NCBI GenBank assembly: GCA_003290165.1
Contig: QNQO01009206.1
Coordinates: 124,001-188,000, forward strand
Length of the DNA: 64,000 nt
Direction of reading: 5' to 3'
Origin: Berberis thunbergii
Lineage: Eukaryota > Streptophyta > Magnoliopsida > Ranunculales > Berberidaceae
Under the pieces are notes generated by a model that was not told the DNA's origin, did no database searches, and saw only the letters and a list, made by a program, of their open reading frames with translations. The position numbers and the translations under genes were made by a program. Below are positions 12,252-23,832 of the stretch, piece after piece. Within the stretch, counting starts at the first letter, position 1. Each line of letters opens with the position of its first letter.

Positions 12252-12416
12252 GTTGAGGAAATGAGCGAGGAAACCAGCGAGGGAAATGAGGTCGAGGGGG
12301 TGGAAACCGTTCACCTCCCTCGAGATGTGTACATTGACTTTTTGTGTGCGTATCTCGAGGGGAGTGAACGGTTTCCACCCCCTCTGCCTCATTTCCCTAC
12401 CTCGTTTCCTCGACAG
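12252..12416. repeat. Long perfect-like hairpin, GC-rich
   Basis: Arms of about 65-70 nt: TCGAGGGGGTGGAAACCGTT on the left pairs with AACGGTTTCCACCCCCTCTG on the right. GAGGGAAATGAGG pairs with CCTCATTTCCCT, and CTCGAGAT pairs with ATCTCGAG. The loop is about 25 bases. It is much richer in G and C than its surroundings. It could be a small foldback transposon or a young MIRNA/siRNA hairpin; sequence alone cannot decide. Confidence 0.7.
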
Positions 12417-12532
12417 CTAGCAAAACTCGTTTGACCAAGTGTTTGTTTTTACTTTTAATCGAAATCAAAAGTTATTAATAAGTTTCGAATTCAAAACAAT
12501 TTAATCAGTAGCAATAAACTTCTTACCATTTA

Positions 12533-13142
12533 GAGGGTGTTTGTTTTTTTTATTCTAAATAGACTCATAAGTCTTAATAAAAAGTGAAACATTTTTTAAA
12601 AAGAGTATTTGTTTTTAGTTCTGACTAGAAGTTAAAGTTCTGATTGGAGTAAGACAACAAGCAACATGAAAGGTGTTGATCACTTAGAATTGAGTACTTA
12701 ATGAAAATTTATTTCAATAATAATCTCATAATAAACTATTATCTCTTTTCTCCACCTCGAGCAATGCCGTTCTCTTTTCTCCACCTCGAGTAATGTTGTC
12801 ATTGCCCTCCCTAGCCTCCTCTCCCCCTCTTCTTCTCTATCGAAAATTGTACGAGGAATAAAGATGGATATAAGGTGATTTTTTTATAACAGTGAAAAAA
12901 ATCTCAATGGTATTTGGATGAGAGAAAACAAGTGAAAAAGAAAGTTAATGTTGATTGTTTGTGGTGGACAGTGAAAAGTTTTGGTGGTAAGCAAAAATGT
13001 AAGAAAGTTTCAAGTTAGCAGTTATAAAACAAACAACTTTTTATTTTACATATTCCAATCAATAGCCCATTTCGAAGCAAAACAAATGAGTCATTCAAAA
13101 ATTCTAACTCCAACTTTGAAGCACTTAAAAAACAAACACCCC
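12533..13142. mobile_element. PIF/Harbinger-like MITE with TTA target duplication
   Basis: The left end GAGGGTGTTTGTTTTTT and the right end AAAAAACAAACACCCC form an inverted repeat flanked by TTA on each side (12530-12532 and 13143-13145). The right two thirds of the element is shared with the copy-2 block at 13823-14480, so the block duplication came after the insertion. Confidence 0.55.
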
Positions 13143-13388
13143 TTAGTCTTGATGCGAAACCAAACTCAGTTAAAAGTGTTTTCTTGGAAACAATTCATCA
13201 AACAAACAACAACAATTCTATGCTGCCTATTCCATGCTTGAATGGTACAAACTACAAAGCTTGAAAAAAAAAACGAGAAAACAACATTAGATGTGACGAT
13301 GGATGGGAGATAAGATGGTGGGTGGAAGGATGGCATTTAAAATTTGTTTTTACGAATGAGTTAATGGGTTTGGCAAAAGAGATATTAA
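12698..13388 (+). repeat. Direct repeat copy 1 (duplicated S28 promoter block)
   Basis: This ~0.69-kb block, from AATGAAAATTTATTTC to GGCAAAAGAGATATTA, recurs almost unchanged at 13823-14480. Copy 1 has a small extra internal duplication around CTTTTCTCCACCTCGAG (12748-12790). The two copies are separated by a MITE-like insert. Confidence 0.85.
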
Positions 13389-13419
13389 AGCGCGAGCGAG
13401 AGATTCGGCTTCTTTGGCT

Positions 13420-13822
13420 CGTTTGGTTATTTGATGGAATGTGAATGGGAATGGGAATGAAAATGGTAATAGGAATGGTAATGAAAATGGTAATGGGAAT
13501 ATGTATGTTTGGTATACTTTTAAAATGGTAAGGTGGTAATGTAAAACTTATTTTCAAAAATACTCTCACTTAGTTAAAATGGGGGAGGGTGAGGAGGGTA
13601 AAAATGGTCATTAGGTAACTTTGGCCACTACAATGGGAATGGTAATGGCCATTCATAGGGGGGGGGGGGGTAGGAATGGACATTACAACCAAATCTGTAA
13701 TGGAAATGACCATTACGATGGTTTTATGTGATACCAAACGTAGAAATGCCTTTGACCCATTACATTGTAATGGTCAAACCATTACATTACGACGGTCAAT
13801 GGGCTAACCAAACACGCCCCCC
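13420..13822. mobile_element. MITE-like element rich in GGAATG/GGTAATG repeats
   Basis: Ends with CGTTTGGTTA (left) and TAACCAAACACGCCCCCC (right) as inverted repeats. The body is built of GGAATGG and GGTAATG units that fold against CATTACC-type units. A G run of about 12 lies at 13659-13670. It lies exactly between the two direct-repeat blocks. No clear target duplication. Confidence 0.5.
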
Positions 13823-14480
13823 TAAATGAAAATTTATTTCAATAATAATCTCATAATAAACCATTCTCTCTTTTCTCCACCTCGAGTAATGTTGTCATTG
13901 CCCTCCCTAGCCTCCTCTCACCCTCTTCTTCTCTATCGAAAATTGTACGAGGAATGAAGATGGATATAAGGTGATTTTTTTATAACAGTGAAAAAAAATC
14001 TCAATGGTATTATGATGAGAGAAAACAAGTGAAAAAGAAAGTTAATGTTGATTATTTGTGGTGGACAGTGAAAAGTTTTGGTGGTAAGCAAAAATGTAAG
14101 AAAGTTTCAAGTTAGCAGTTATAAAACAAACAACTTTTTATTTTACATCTTCCAATCAATAGCCCATTTCGAAGCAAAACAAACGAGTCATTCGAAAATT
14201 CTAACTCCAACTTTTAAGCACTTAAAAAACAAACACCCCTTAGTTAAAACTGTTTTCTTTGAAACAATTCATCAAACAAACAACAACAATTCTACGCTGG
14301 CTAGTCTATACTGCCTATTCCATGCTTGAATGGTACAAACTACAAAGCTTGAAAAACAAAAAAAACGAGAAAACAACATTAGGGATGTGACGATGGATGG
14401 GAGATAAGATGGTGGGTGGAAGGATGAGATTTAAAATTTGTTTTTACGAATGAGTTAATGGGTTTGGCAAAAGAGATATT
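13823..14480 (+). repeat. Direct repeat copy 2, proximal promoter of the S28 peptidase gene
   Basis: Second copy of the block at 12698-13388. It ends about 100 bases before the S28 start codon, so it must hold the proximal promoter. It lacks the short extra duplication seen in copy 1. Confidence 0.85.
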
Positions 14481-14581
14481 ACGCTTCAAGTCAGCAAAAC
14501 ATGTCAAGGGCACCGTCCAGACAAGGCACTGTAGAAGGACTCAACAAACAAAGAGCAAAGCAAGCAAGAAAGAAAGAGACG

Positions 14582-17500
14582 ATGAACCTCTTGTTCGTCT
14601 TTTCGTCCTTCTTCATAACATTTCTCCTCCTATCTAATGGCGTCTTCGTTGAATCTCGACGCGTTCCAAAAAGTGTAGAAGAAAACAAGTACTTGACTCA
14701 GGACGCTCTCTGGTTCAATCAAACCCTCGATCACTTCTCACCAACTGTACTTTCTCTCTTTGTTTCAATCTTTCAAACCATTACTTTGTTTCGAAGCTTA
14801 AATTCGAGTAGGTTGATGGTGTTATTAGGTTAATTATATCTTGTTTCGAAGCTTAAATTCGAGTAGGTTGATGGTGTTATTAGGTTAATTATATCTTCTT
14901 GTAAATGTAGAGTTAAGATTGTGAATGATTGAATTGAAATTGTAACTTGCAGGATCGTCGACAGTTTAGGCAGCGGTACTATGAGTATCTTGATAGTTTT
15001 CGTGTTCCTGATGGACCTGTGTTCTTGAAAATATGTGGTGAATCTGCTTGTAATGGAATTTCTAATGACTACCTTGCTGTAAGTCTTATTTTTGTGTAAT
15101 GGAATTTATTTATTTATTTATTTATTTATTAATACATTGAATTGTTGCATTAGTTTGGTAATTAGATACAATTTAGTATTAAAGTTTACTAGATTGGCCA
15201 ATTAGTGACACAACTTTAGTTTCCGAATGAATTTTGTTGAATTCTAAAAAGAAGAAAAAAATGAAGCATTCGGTCACAATAGATGGAAGAGGGCCAAACG
15301 ATAGGAATCAGAGAGTTTTACTTTATGCAAGTAGCTTATTCACTACAAAAAAAAATTGATGAAAATTTGTATTTTTCTTTATTGTTATATGGCGGCCCTT
15401 TGAAAGACACCACATGAATGCTGCTATTTATGGGTGGTCATGAAACATGATGGACCTCATACCTATCCCATTCCGTTCGTGTGGGATCGGGACGGGATAG
15501 ACCTCATCCCATCTCAAATGGGTTCAGGTCGGGATGGGAGGAGCATGTTCTAAATAGTCCTCCAATGAAAAATAACAAAAGAATTTCATCTCACATTGCT
15601 CACACACCAATAATGTCAAATTTTTTGTACATATAACTTTCATCGTAACAATAATATTAAATGTCATATAAAATATAAAATTTATGGAGAATTACATTAT
15701 AATGGAATTAAGTTTGTCAAGTGAATTAAGGGGGATTGAATGAGCCCCTTCATAGATCCGTCTTACATATTTTCGCAAGAGTTGAAAATTATTTGTACAA
15801 GATACAATTAGGATCAATGTTTTCCAACTACACAATTCATAGTGCAAAACTAACCCAAACCATCATTTGCCTTTGTTTTCTACAAGAATAATTATCCTAT
15901 AACCAAGGAATGTGATTTCTTAAAATATGTCGAGATTTCACGAAATATTTCTTATTTTAAAGTTGCCGAAATCTCTTTTGAAATCCAAAATATGTCAAAA
16001 TTTTCTTGAGACAAGAAATAAATATTTTAATCTTCGTATATTTTAACATGTTATAATGGTATTAGTATAAAAAATATGTTATATGAGTAATTCTTTTGTA
16101 ATATGTAGTTTGTATGACACTAAGAGTAGTGTGAGATTATTTATGTTGTATTTACAAGTTTAAAATGCATAACTTATATTGTTAAATTTGAATCACAATC
16201 GAAATTTTTACTTTTTTTTTTCTGCACAACGAAATATTTATTAAAATTAGAAGACCTAAATTAACTCAAAAAATGAAATCACAATCCTTGCCTATAATCA
16301 ATCTAAAATGTGAAAAAATCATAAATTTTCATGTGTTCTATTTGACCTAAAATATCCAAATTGAAGTTTCTACCCAAACAAATAGTTCCAAATGAAGCAA
16401 GTAAATTTTCAAACACTAGATGTTTTGAAACACATCCTAAACTTTCATTTAGAAGAGTAGTTTGATTAAAACTAATAATAATAAATATTAAATAAATAAA
16501 TTTGGGACGGATGGGATTGGGATGGGTCTCAAAAGGACTTGGGAAAATTTGGGGTGGGACGGGACCGGTACAGGACCGGGAAAATTTGGAACGGGACGGG
16601 ACCGATACAGGACCGGGATAGGATGCCCACCCTTCCTGCTATTACATTTTTATTCCTTGCAAATTTTTTCGTGGTATTCCGAGTAATGAGAGAGTTGATT
16701 TTCATAGTTTGGGGGATTCTAGCTTCCAGGTATATAATGGTAACCAAGTTTGTAATTGACCATAATTTAGCTTATAACGTTGTGGTAAATGAATTCTTGC
16801 CAATTTAGAACTTCACCCGAGGAAAACTCGTTGAAGAAATATTTTTTTTCCTGATATTGGCTATTTTGTTCTAAAGTTTGCAATGCCAAACAGATTTTGG
16901 CGAAAAAGTTCGGTGCTGCAGTGGTTTCTCCTGAACATCGTTACTATGGGGAGAGTTCACCTTTCACCTCATTGACAACGGAAAATCTAAGATATCTTTC
17001 CTCAAAGCAGGCTCTTTTTGATTTGGCTGCTTTTCGTCAGTATTATCAGGTGATTACTACAAAGTGAATTTTCATCTGGATGATAGTAACAGCTGCTGGC
17101 CTACCCAACATTTGGTGCTAACAGCCGAACACAATCCATATGCTTGTTACTTTGTAGTGATGAACAACGTAGTTTTGAGTTTATTTATCGTTGTTCTATT
17201 CCTATTATTTTTGTAAAAAGTGGAATTCAGTATTCTTTTCCATAATGATTAAAATGTTTTATTTTTATAATGATCAAGTCATAACTTAAAATCTCCAACC
17301 ATGAATTTTTACTGTAAGAGGTGTGTGTATTTGTCTTCTGATACCATTCTCAATCTATCTGTTTGCGTAACTCATTGAGTGATGTCATGCCTCAGGATTC
17401 CTTGAACACGAAGCTTAACCGATCAAATGGAGAGAACAACTGGTTTGTTTTTGGCGTTTCTTACTCCGGAGCATTGAGTGCGTGGTTTCGTCTAAAATTC

Positions 17501-20500
17501 CCACATTTAACATGTGGAAGCCTTGCAAGTTCTGCAGTCGTAGAAGCTGTTTACAACTTTACTGATTTTGATAAACAGGTAATAACTATGAAACATACTG
17601 AGTGTCCCATAAGACTGCAAAGTCAATATTATTGGCTTATCATTTCAGTACCAAACGTTAAGAGACTTCTAACTTTTATAAAACTTTACTGTTAAAAAGG
17701 GGAAATTTTGTTTTTTCACAGTTGATTGGGTTCCTAACCTATGAAATTATTGTACTGGCTGCAGATCGGAGAGTCTGCTGGTCCCGAGTGTAAAGCCACA
17801 TTGCAAGAAATTACTGCACTCGTTGAAGAAAGACTTGCAGACAATGGAAAAGCATTAAAATCGGTGTTTGGTGCTGCTGAGGTAGGAATCTCCATTCCAT
17901 TTAAAGGTCAAAATGATGTTCTTTAGCTGGTAGTTATTCTTGGTTAGTTCTCTGGTTCCTTTCCACGAAATCAAGGTCAAATATTTGAATTTATGGTGGT
18001 TATTTCTCTTTTTGTCTGTCTTGCCATTAGAAAACAGTAAAAATAACAACGAAAGAGATTTTTGAAAAATACAAAATAGAAATTAAAAATTTCTTCTATG
18101 GTTAAATAAGAGGCAATGTACCAATCTCAGTTGATATTACTAAAAGAGGAATGGATTGGAGTATCATCGCTCCGCCCATGAACAAAGTAAAGTTAGCAAT
18201 TGGATGCGAGATTCTTCCCAGTAAATCTTTGGTAAATAAAGAATATTCATTAAAAGAGGATTTGGTTTGCAAAACTCACTTTATTAGATGCATCTAGGAT
18301 TCTTCCCGTTAAGTTTTCATGTGAATCTACAGCAGCGGTATTTATGATTCTACTGAGTAGCCATCAGTGAGGATGGTATCTAAACAAGGACACTGACACC
18401 CATTGATAGACATTCATTGTAATGGTGCAAACGTGTGAAACTGTGAAAATGCACTATTTTTGTCGAAAATGGACATCCTTTTCATCATAATCATCAAGGC
18501 TACAAGTGATGGGGGAAGAAATGGTAGGAAGAGCTATATTTTTGTGACGATGATCCTCCATAAGGAGACACCTTCATTGAAAAGACCACGCCACTGAAGG
18601 TGGTTGTCAATTCTCCCAAACCTTTGACAAAGGACTAATCATAGCTTGATGCATGCACAGGCGTGGGCGCCCACACACACATCATATAGTTTATTTTGGA
18701 TTTTTTGCTCAACGTCCTCATCATGTACCTGGATTTTCCTTTTGTCTGTGCAGCTCAAGAATGACGATGATTTCCTATATCTTCTAGCAGATGCTGCAGT
18801 CGCAGCGGTACATGTTACTTAATTCACAAAGGTTGCATTTTTAGCTAATATTCCTTAACTGATGATATGATTTTTTCCCCTCTTGTAGTTCCAATATGGC
18901 AATCCAGATACATTATGTAACCCTCTAGTTGAAGTAAAGAATAATGGAGGCGATCTAGTGGTGTGTATCTCTCCTTTTAAACCATTTAGCTATTATCTTT
19001 TAGCACTTGCACAGGCTATGATGACCTAAAGCATTTCCAGATTACGGTTTGCATTTTGTTGTCAATGTTGGCATATTTTCATCTATAACATCCACTCCTG
19101 AACTTTAGTTAAGGTATTTTTGCATTTTATGTGGTTGTGTGATGAGTACTGAAGCTGGATTGGTCCTTTTTGCATATTTGTAGCTATGTGAAATAGTACG
19201 TTTGCTACTTTCCAATTATGGAGTATATAAGTGATTATGAATTATCTATCTTTTTCAATACTATGCAAACAATTTTGTGTTGGTAAAAAGATAGAAAGGG
19301 ACACAAGATATAACATGGTTTATTAGATATTTTTATTCTAAGTTACATTCACGGAAGGTAAATGTGAATATAATGAATTTCTTTGATATGTGATTACTGA
19401 TTTTTTGTTTTATTAGACTGTAAATTTCTTGTAAATAATCCAGAGGTCATCAAAAGATCATTAGTTTATCAACAGATGCAACAAAAGTTTATAAGCATTA
19501 GAGATGGTAAGCCTTTTTTTTTAACGTGTTTTCTGAAGTTAGTCTTATGTGCATGATACACATGCAACAATGGGAGCCATGTGAGAAAATATTATACTTA
19601 ACCTCTCAAACATTTATTTACTAAGCATTAAAGGTGGTATGCTGATTGACTTGGGTTATTTGTGTTTGGTCCCGTTTCTATAGGTTTTGTTACTTTTCTG
19701 TGTGTCAAGTTCACTGAGTAAATTTAACATCTGTGTTGACTGTCTTATCTTTTCTGCAGACTGCATATGCCAGCTATGTGAAGGATTACTTGGGAAGTAC
19801 TGGTCTTCAAACATATGATCAAAAGTCATTAAAAAACACTGCTATAACTGAACACAGCAGTGATCGGTTATGGTGGTTCCAAGTTTGTACGGAGGTTGCT
19901 TATTTTCAGGTCGCACCCTCAAATGATAGCGTCCGATCTTCGAAGGTAGACACAAAGTATGTTCTCTTCCCAACTTCAATGAATTTCTGTCTACATTCAT
20001 CATCGGGTACATGTAAAGTCCCAATATGCTTTGAATGGTCGGTAAAATGAAATTACTTGAATGATTTGTAGTGTTGGTTGGTAGCCTTCTTTATTGTCTA
20101 TGGTGGACATATTTCTATTTGATGCCTATTCTACATATGCCCACATTTTTCTGGTAGCTTTGCTTAATGCATATCCCAATGGGTCAATTTGTTCTGCATA
20201 TATTGTAGATACCATTTGGACCTATGCAAAAATGTTTTTGGAGAAGGTGTCTTTCCTGATGTAGATGCGACAAACTTATACTACGGAGGCACGGAAATTG
20301 CTGGTAAAATCGATAACCTCTTTAATTTGTCTGGCTACAAATTTTCGTGTATTTTGTCTTTTCCTCACATAATCATATTCAAGAAATTATGTAGTTTATG
20401 TTGGTCAATACCTTCTCATCATCATCATCAAAACCCATTCCCAATACTCTCGGGGTCAGCTGGTTAGTACCTTAGAGATGACAAATTATAATGAAACTAC

Positions 20501-23132
20501 CAATCTTGTTACTTTGGTTTGATTCCAATTAACTATACTAATATGTGACTACCTGCAATAGATAAATGAACAATAAACTAAGGTTCACCACTGTTCACCA
20601 CGTCAGTTTGTCCAGCATTTTTTTGTGTGTGTGTGTGTGTATGTGTGACCTTCAAAGGAATCTCTCTGAAATGCCTCCTGGCAGTCAGCATCGTCCCCCT
20701 TTTAAACAAACAAATGCACCTTTCATTGGGGAAATGATATCAAGGTAGTCCCTTTGCGAATCAACCTTATCTTTCACTCATATTAATATTCTCCCAATTT
20801 CTCATTGATCTATCAAGTTTGATCAACTGCTAAAGCACTGGTTAATTTCAATTGGACTGTACCTGACAAACTTCTAAATCAGTATTTGTGGCACATTTTT
20901 CCGCAATTAAAAACCTCGAGACGTGTATATGTGAGTCTGACTTGCTAGTCCATTGCCCAGGACACTTTCATCTTGAAGCATATTGAGTAGAAAATCGGTA
21001 GAATGATCTCTTCTCTTTTAAGACTAAAATTTTTAAATGACAACAATCCTGATTACCTAAAGAAATGTTTCTTGAATTTATGCCTTTTGTGCTACAAGTT
21101 CACCATGACTGTGTTGATTGAACACATACTTACTTTAAATGCACAGGTTCAAAGATAGTTTTCACAAATGGCTCACAGGACCCCTGGCGTCATGCATCCA
21201 AGCAGACATCATCTCCAGATAGTGAGTTCCTTGAATTTTAATAAATACTTTTATGTGGTGGATACTGGCATACTGCTTGGTTGAGATATGGAGATACCAA
21301 TGATCTATTTTTGACTTTGTTTTATGCAATTAGTTAATAGATATTGGCACATCAGGGACAAAATTTTTCACTGTAAATTAAAGACACTACATAGACACGA
21401 CTAAACACCATATCATTTGAGCTCCTTTTTGAGGAAAATTAAAGACCAACATAGAACAATATGTCAAAGTTTTAGCTCGTTTCGACATGTGCGCCTCGAT
21501 ATACGTGTTAAATTGTGAAAGTGGATTTTTATATCATCACGAAAAGAGCGAAGCCCACCTTGGGTGTGGTAGGCCGGCTAGCGCCCATTGTCCTTAAACA
21601 CTTAAAAAGACTGTCTATCAAGATATTTAATGATGGAAACCTAAATACTATCTCGAAAAACAATGTCGAAACCAGTGTTACTCCATAAATTTTTTTTTTT
21701 CTGAAAATATCAGCTCAAACGAAATTTTTTTAATATTTTATTTATAAATAAAATAGTGTCCTTAATTTACAATTAAACCTAAGGGGGGCCTCCTGGGTTA
21801 GTAAGAATCATTTGTTGACCCTAAACTAGGGTGGACATCCCATCCCACGATCCCGATCCCGTCCCGATTTTTTTAGACCCTTTTGGGATTAACAAACTCA
21901 TCCCAAACTTATTTATTTAATACTTATTATTATTAATTTTAATTAAGTCTGACTTGATTCTTGATGTTGTTGATGATCATGTACTTGAAGTATTAACTAT
22001 TACAGACTTGATTATTCATGTAGTTGATATGTAATACTTGAATCATGTAGTATTATGTTGTTGAATCATCTTTGGTGTGATTTTAGACTTGAATAAATTT
22101 GCTACTGTAGGGATTTCTTTTAGCATCATATAGTCCCGTCCCGAATATAAAGATTAAAGCAACGGGATGGGATCAGGATGAGGTCCATCCCGTGCTCACC
22201 CTATCCTAAACCGCCAATGCCCCGCTATTTAACTTTTAGTATTTGTGAAAATCCTCAATTTGAATGTTATGGTTCTAGTTGCTAAGATGTGTGTTACTGA
22301 TAGTTTCTTCTACTCTTTTCAGTGCCATCCTTCCTTATAACTTGTCATAACTGTGGCCATGGAACTGATCTGAGAGGATGCCCTCAATCTCCTTTAAGCA
22401 TTGAAGGTACTCTCCTTTTAATTGGTTGACCCTTCAAATGGAGAAATTAATATGAAGTAACATCAGTACCTTGCTCAAACAGATGTTAATGGCTAAATTT
22501 TTTTCTTAATTTAGAAAAAGGGACCAGTACTTCATCATAGTTAATTATTTTGTTGGCTGGTAATATTTCTGTGTGATTTCTACTATATGTGAAATAGATG
22601 TTCATGGATCAAATTTATTTCTGTGGTACCTCTACCATAAATGAAATAGATTTTCATGGATCAAATTCATTTTCTTTTTGTCCAAATGTCACTGCTGAAC
22701 TTGTCAAGCACAACTCCAAGTGATTGTATTGTATCAATGAGCAAAGAATAGCTGCTACACCAAGGCAGATCCTTGGAATTTGTGTAAATACTTGCTGTTG
22801 AATAAGAATGACAGCCAACCATAAACGTTGTTGGGGCCAGCCTAGGTTTAGGACCACGATTGGGGCCTAGGTTTACTTATTCCGATATGGTTCTTGGTAC
22901 CACAGGGTGATTTTTCCACGTGACACACTGATTTGAGTGATTGCTCCTATTTTTCTTCTTCTGTGCTTGTTCAAAATATGGTTGATAATTCATTTATAAT
23001 TTGTGATTGTTGATAGGTAATGCCAAAAAATGCAGCTCTCCTGATGCAGTGCAGAAAGTGAGACAGCAGGTTTTAGATCACATAGACTTGTGGCTCTCTC
23101 AGTGCAAAGCCACTGGTACGAGTTATATCTGA
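14582..23132 (+). CDS. Serine carboxypeptidase, family S28 (prolyl carboxypeptidase-like)
   Basis: Twelve exons: 14582-14746, 14953-15078, 16894-17049, 17396-17578, 17765-17881, 18754-18807, 18889-18960, 19760-19956, 20209-20303, 21147-21221, 22323-22406 and 23017-23132. They join in frame into 479 residues. Residues 1-24 form a hydrophobic signal peptide. I chose the ATG at 14582; an upstream in-frame ATG at 14501 would put charged residues before it. The nucleophile motif is GVSYSG (Ser about 171). The acid lies in NGSQDPWRH (Asp about 400), and the histidine in [14 protein letters not shown] (His about 426). WFNQTLDHF near the N terminus is a conserved S28 motif with a glycosylation sequon. 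It is probably a vacuolar or secreted enzyme cleaving after proline, like Arabidopsis At4g36195/At2g18080. Introns 2 and 10 hold hAT-type MITEs. Confidence 0.92.
14786..14896 (+). repeat. 55-bp tandem duplication in S28 intron 1
   Basis: Two essentially identical adjacent units of 55 bases starting TTGTTTCGAAGCTTAAATTC. They lie after the donor site of exon 1. Confidence 0.85.
15430..16636. mobile_element. hAT-type MITE (GGGATGGGA family) in S28 intron 2
   Basis: Flanking 8-mers TGCTATTT (15422-15429) and TGCTATTA (16637-16644) match at 7 of 8 positions, the duplication length of hAT elements. The ends read ATGGGTGGTCATG and GATGCCCACCCTTCC. Both terminal regions are runs of GGGATGGGA/GGGACGGGA, and the inside is AT-rich, sharing AATAAATATTAAATAAATAAAT with the copy at 37825-38459. 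A second MITE (15903-16291) is nested inside. Confidence 0.7.
15903..16291. mobile_element. hAT-like MITE, CCAAGGA family, nested copy
   Basis: Same family as 9445-9821, with ends CCAAGGAATGTGATTT and AAATCACAATCCTTG. It is flanked by CCTATAAC on the left and CCTATAAT on the right, a near-perfect 8-bp target duplication. It lies inside the larger hAT-type element. Confidence 0.75.
21827..22203. mobile_element. hAT-type MITE (GGGATGGGA family) in S28 intron 10
   Basis: Begins TAGGGTGGACATCCCATCCC and ends CCCGTGCTCACCCTA. Flanking 8-mers CCCTAAAC and TCCTAAAC agree at 7 of 8 positions. About 377 bp, no coding capacity. Confidence 0.75.
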
Positions 23133-23450
23133 ATAGATTCATTACCAATAGTATGAAAGTGAAATCAGAATCTGAATTCTAATTTGTATTTTCTTAGCAG
23201 ATATGTGATTCCACGTCTGTGACATATATATTGTCCCACTATTGTAGATTGGACGTTAATGCATAATAATAGATCATATAGACTTGTGGCTCGTATCAGT
23301 TATATCTGAACAGATTCATTAACAATGGTATGAAAGTGAAATCAGAATCTGAATTCTAATTTGTACTTTCTTAGCAGATATGTAATTCCAAGCCTATGAC
23401 TGATCGATATATTATCCCACTATTGTAGATTGGATGTTAATGTATAACAA
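23075..23450 (+). repeat. Tandem duplication covering the end of the last S28 exon
   Basis: The segment from AGATCACATAGACTTGTGGC through the stop codon to TAGATTGGACGTTAATG recurs directly downstream from 23271 (AGATCATATAGACTTGTGGC to TAGATTGGATGTTAATG), with small differences. Part of exon 12, including its last codons, is therefore present twice. Only the first copy joins the reading frame. Confidence 0.75.
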
Positions 23451-23605
23451 TATAGCTCCTTTTTACTTGTATTTGATCATTTTACGATTTTTTCCCAAGT
23501 CGTTTTATATTGGAGCACTTTATTTATCATTTTTATTGTTAAATTTTATTTTCTGATTATACTGATCTTTCCATTTCTTGGAATTTTTTTTTCACATAAT
23601 CTTTG

Positions 23606-23832
23606 TGTTGCAGTTTGGTAAAGTAAAGAAAGCAAAACAAGAGTAGAGAGAAACATAGAGTTTTTTATTCATTGATATGAGCCTCTATATATAGAGGTGG
23701 CAATTACATAGTGTCCCAATTTGAAACGAGATAGGAAACCTATGCCAATAAAGAATCTAAATCCTACTTCATAACAAAGAAGATATCTTTCCTCGTTTAG
23801 ACTAGTCACACAATTCTAGTTTGACTGCAACA
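23606..23832 (-). repeat. LTR of the 23.6-27.2 kb Copia element
   Basis: 227 bp with 9-bp inverted ends (TGTTGCAGT and ACTGCAACA). It contains CTCTATATATAGAGG, which holds a TATA-like core near 23682-23696. Confidence 0.8.

Noticed and set aside
12698..14480. An LTR retrotransposon, because of two long direct repeats
   Set aside because: The repeats do not begin TG or end CA, have no primer site or polypurine tract next to them, and show no target duplication.
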